Positions 62,805 through 64,000 of a stretch of 64,000 bases of DNA are shown in pieces. Every line of letters begins with the position of its first letter. Position 1 is the first letter of the stretch. Source of the DNA: Accumulibacter appositus. GTDB lineage: Bacteria > Pseudomonadota > Gammaproteobacteria > Burkholderiales > Rhodocyclaceae. The notes beneath the pieces are model-generated. The model searched no databases. It had not been told where the DNA came from and worked only from the letters and a program-made list of their open reading frames with translations. The stretch lies in NCBI RefSeq assembly GCF_035440685.1, contig NZ_DAORMW010000011.1; one strand, 5' to 3'. The position numbers and the translations under genes are program-made.

Positions 62805-63140
62805 TCAGCCAGCCGGCTTCAGTACCGCTTCCAGTTCCGTCTCCATGTGGCAAATTCTACGCCTAACGGCGTCGATGTCCAGCCCTATTTCCGATTCAAT
62901 TTTCTGATCTTCTGCCGGTACGTACTGATTCCCGGAGAGGTGCTCGTGGGCGATGTTCAGCGCGGCCATTACCGCGATGCGCTCGGCGTGATTGCTCTTG
63001 GTTTTCTCGGCGATGTCGCGCATCTTGCCATCGACGTAGGCCGCAGCGTTGAGCAGTGCGGCACGTTCGTCTGGCGGGCAGGCGACGCGGTACTCCTTGC
63101 CAAGGAGGGTGATATCCAGAAAATTCGCTTCGTTGGGCAT
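62805..63140 (-). CDS. zapA: Cell division protein ZapA
   Basis: 111 residues from MPNEANFLDITLLGKEYRVA. The ZapA N-terminal globular domain is LLGKEYRVACPPDERAALLN, AAAYVDGKMRDIAEKTKSNH and AERIAVMAALNIAHEHL; a C-terminal helix for the coiled-coil tetramer follows (IDAVRRRICHMETELEAVL). It crosslinks FtsZ filaments at midcell. It lies 13 bases after the ZapB-like gene and upstream of the 6S RNA gene. Confidence 0.93.
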   Translation of the reverse strand: MPNEANFLDITLLGKEYRVACPPDERAALLNAAAYVDGKMRDIAEKTKSNHAERIAVMAALNIAHEHLSGNQYVPAEDQKIESEIGLDIDAVRRRICHMETELEAVLKPAG

Positions 63141-63153
63141 CGGACAGGAACTC

Positions 63154-63354
63154 TCAGGCAGAGGCTTCGGGGAGTTGCTGGGCGAGCTGCTCAAGGCGGG
63201 CCGAGGCCTCTCCCATGCGCTCGGCGAGGCGCTGCTTGTCCACTTCGGCGACGGCGAGTTGCTCGCGTAGCTGGTCATTTTCTGCGCGCAGGTTGTGACA
63301 GAGGGTCACCACCTGGCCAATCTTGTTCTCGAGCGTGTCTAGTTCATTCAGCAT
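63154..63354 (-). CDS. zapB: ZapB-like coiled-coil cell division protein
   Basis: 66 residues, nearly all one heptad-patterned helix: LDTLENKIGQVVTLCHNLRA, ENDQLREQLAVAEVDKQRLA. The family (TIGR02449-type) sits beside zapA in most Beta- and Gammaproteobacteria. It bridges ZapA and the divisome or chromosome terminus. It is the first gene of the zapB-zapA-6S unit. Confidence 0.85.
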   Translation of the reverse strand: MLNELDTLENKIGQVVTLCHNLRAENDQLREQLAVAEVDKQRLAERMGEASARLEQLAQQLPEASA

Positions 63355-63477
63355 GGCCAGACTATAGATTCAAGATGCATCCCCGGTCAAGGCGTGCGCG
63401 GCGCTTCCAGGGTGCTCCTGTTGCTTGGCAGTTGCGGCTTTCGGCGATGAGGCTGGGCCGCCGGAGGCTGGGCGCGC

Positions 63478-63483
63478 TATAAT
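63478..63483 (+). promoter_or_regulatory. btuB: Candidate -10 box for the btuB transcript
   Basis: A perfect TATAAT lies about 40 bases before the start of the cobalamin riboswitch. A matching TTGACA about 17 bases upstream is not obvious. Position supports promoter function. Confidence 0.5.
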
Positions 63484-63519
63484 CCGCGCTTTCGTCGACT
63501 GCGGTCAGCGAAAAACATC

Positions 63520-63705
63520 GTGCAAGGTGCCGCAGCGCAGATTCTCTGCCGCGGTTAAACGGGAAGCAGGTGCGTGTTCTTCGGAGCACCATGCCTGAGC
63601 TGCCCCCGCAACGGTAAGCGAGTGCGGGTGTGTCGACATGCCACTGGGCGCCAGCCTGGGAAGGTGACACACCAAGACTTGCGAGCCCGGATACCGGCCT
63701 TCGCA
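63520..63705 (+). promoter_or_regulatory. Cobalamin riboswitch
   Basis: Conserved parts in order: GGTTAAACGGGAAGCAGGTG (P3 entry, 63553-63572), CTGCCCCCGCAACGGTAAGC (63599-63618), the B12 box core GCCACTGGG (63640-63648), CTGGGAAGG and GCGAGCCCGGATACCGGCC (about 63680-63699). It is the AdoCbl class. When cobalamin is bound it represses the gene behind it, here btuB. Confidence 0.95.
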
Positions 63706-63847
63706 CACATTTGACGCAAGTGCCGCGGGGAAGCGGACACGAAACGCTCGGCCGTGCCGCTCGCCTCGTTGCCTTCTCCCTCGTGTTCTTGATTTTTTGT
63801 TTGCTTGCCGGCTTGCGGGGACGCTTGCCGGACCCAGGGAGAAACCC

Positions 63848-64000
63848 ATGAGGCATCAGAGGACGCCACGCGCAGGTTCCGCCGTGGCATTGGTCACGTT
63901 TTGCGGGACCTTGTTTCCGGCGGCTGGCAACGCTGCCGATCAGCTGCTCGACCCGATCGTTGTCACCGCGACGCGGCAGGCAACACGCGCCAACGAGTTG
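63848..64000 (+). CDS. btuB: TonB-dependent vitamin B12 receptor BtuB (5' end)
   Basis: 51 codons are in the window and the frame is open at its edge. A signal peptide (MRHQRTPRAGSAVALVTFCG, then TLFPAAGNAA) is followed by LDPIVVTATRQATRANEL, the typical TonB box of BtuB-type receptors. GGGAGA is 6 to 7 bases before the ATG. It lies directly downstream of the cobalamin riboswitch, so its role in B12 uptake is well supported. Confidence 0.9.
   Translation, partial: MRHQRTPRAGSAVALVTFCGTLFPAAGNAADQLLDPIVVTATRQATRANEL

Overview
The window is GC-rich, gene-dense DNA that looks like a betaproteobacterium of the Rhodocyclales, perhaps 'Candidatus Accumulibacter'. This is inferred from the zapB-zapA-6S RNA order, a napDAGHB periplasmic nitrate reductase operon, a cutA-dsbD pair, a PEP-CTERM remnant and the gene content. 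No search was possible.

Layout. 1-8.6 kb is accessory, partly decayed sequence: a frameshifted transposase, tiny Cys-rich or Gly-rich open frames, a hydroxyacid-oxoacid transhydrogenase, stubs of a LysR regulator and an AhpD/CMD protein, a flavin-binding PPOX protein, a GNAT acetyltransferase, and an unusual HExxH metalloprotease ending in phage-style leucine-rich repeats. 8.7-24 kb looks like a DNA-processing or defence island. It holds a broken WYL regulator, an AddB/AddA-like nuclease-helicase pair, an unknown protein, a low-GC predicted modification-dependent endonuclease, a 5'-nucleotidase, a Nudix hydrolase, and a minus-strand operon (double AAA+ ATPase, catalytically dead phosphatase, WYL regulator, unknown protein).

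24.3-41 kb is mostly chromosomal housekeeping: TetR-FadH, an LTA-synthase-like sulfatase-fold enzyme, a cytochrome b561, a GH18-deacetylase-GT2 fusion, a decayed PEP-CTERM gene, dsbD, cutA, a hydrolase, a [2Fe-2S] ferredoxin, a DnaJ-like protein and a VanZ protein. 41-46.8 kb holds a translationally coupled two-gene operon: a TIR-domain protein followed by an nSTAND NTPase with 16 WD40 repeats, which looks like an NLR-type immune module. 47.1-57 kb has a GT2-P450-methyltransferase cluster, a lipoprotein inserted beside a decayed copy of the methyltransferase C-terminus, bluB, a detached napF and an ACP-FAAL-PlsC fusion.

57-62.4 kb is napDAGHB, read leftwards behind an FNR-type box near -41.5. 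62.5-63.4 kb is 6S RNA with its terminator, then zapA and zapB. The window ends with a cobalamin riboswitch and the start of btuB, which fits with bluB nearby: the cell appears to import B12 and to make its lower ligand.

The best candidates for little-described biology are the split TIR / nSTAND-WD40 operon, the AAA+ / dead-phosphatase / WYL operon with its neighbouring helicase-nuclease genes, and the metalloprotease-LRR protein with its small membrane partner.
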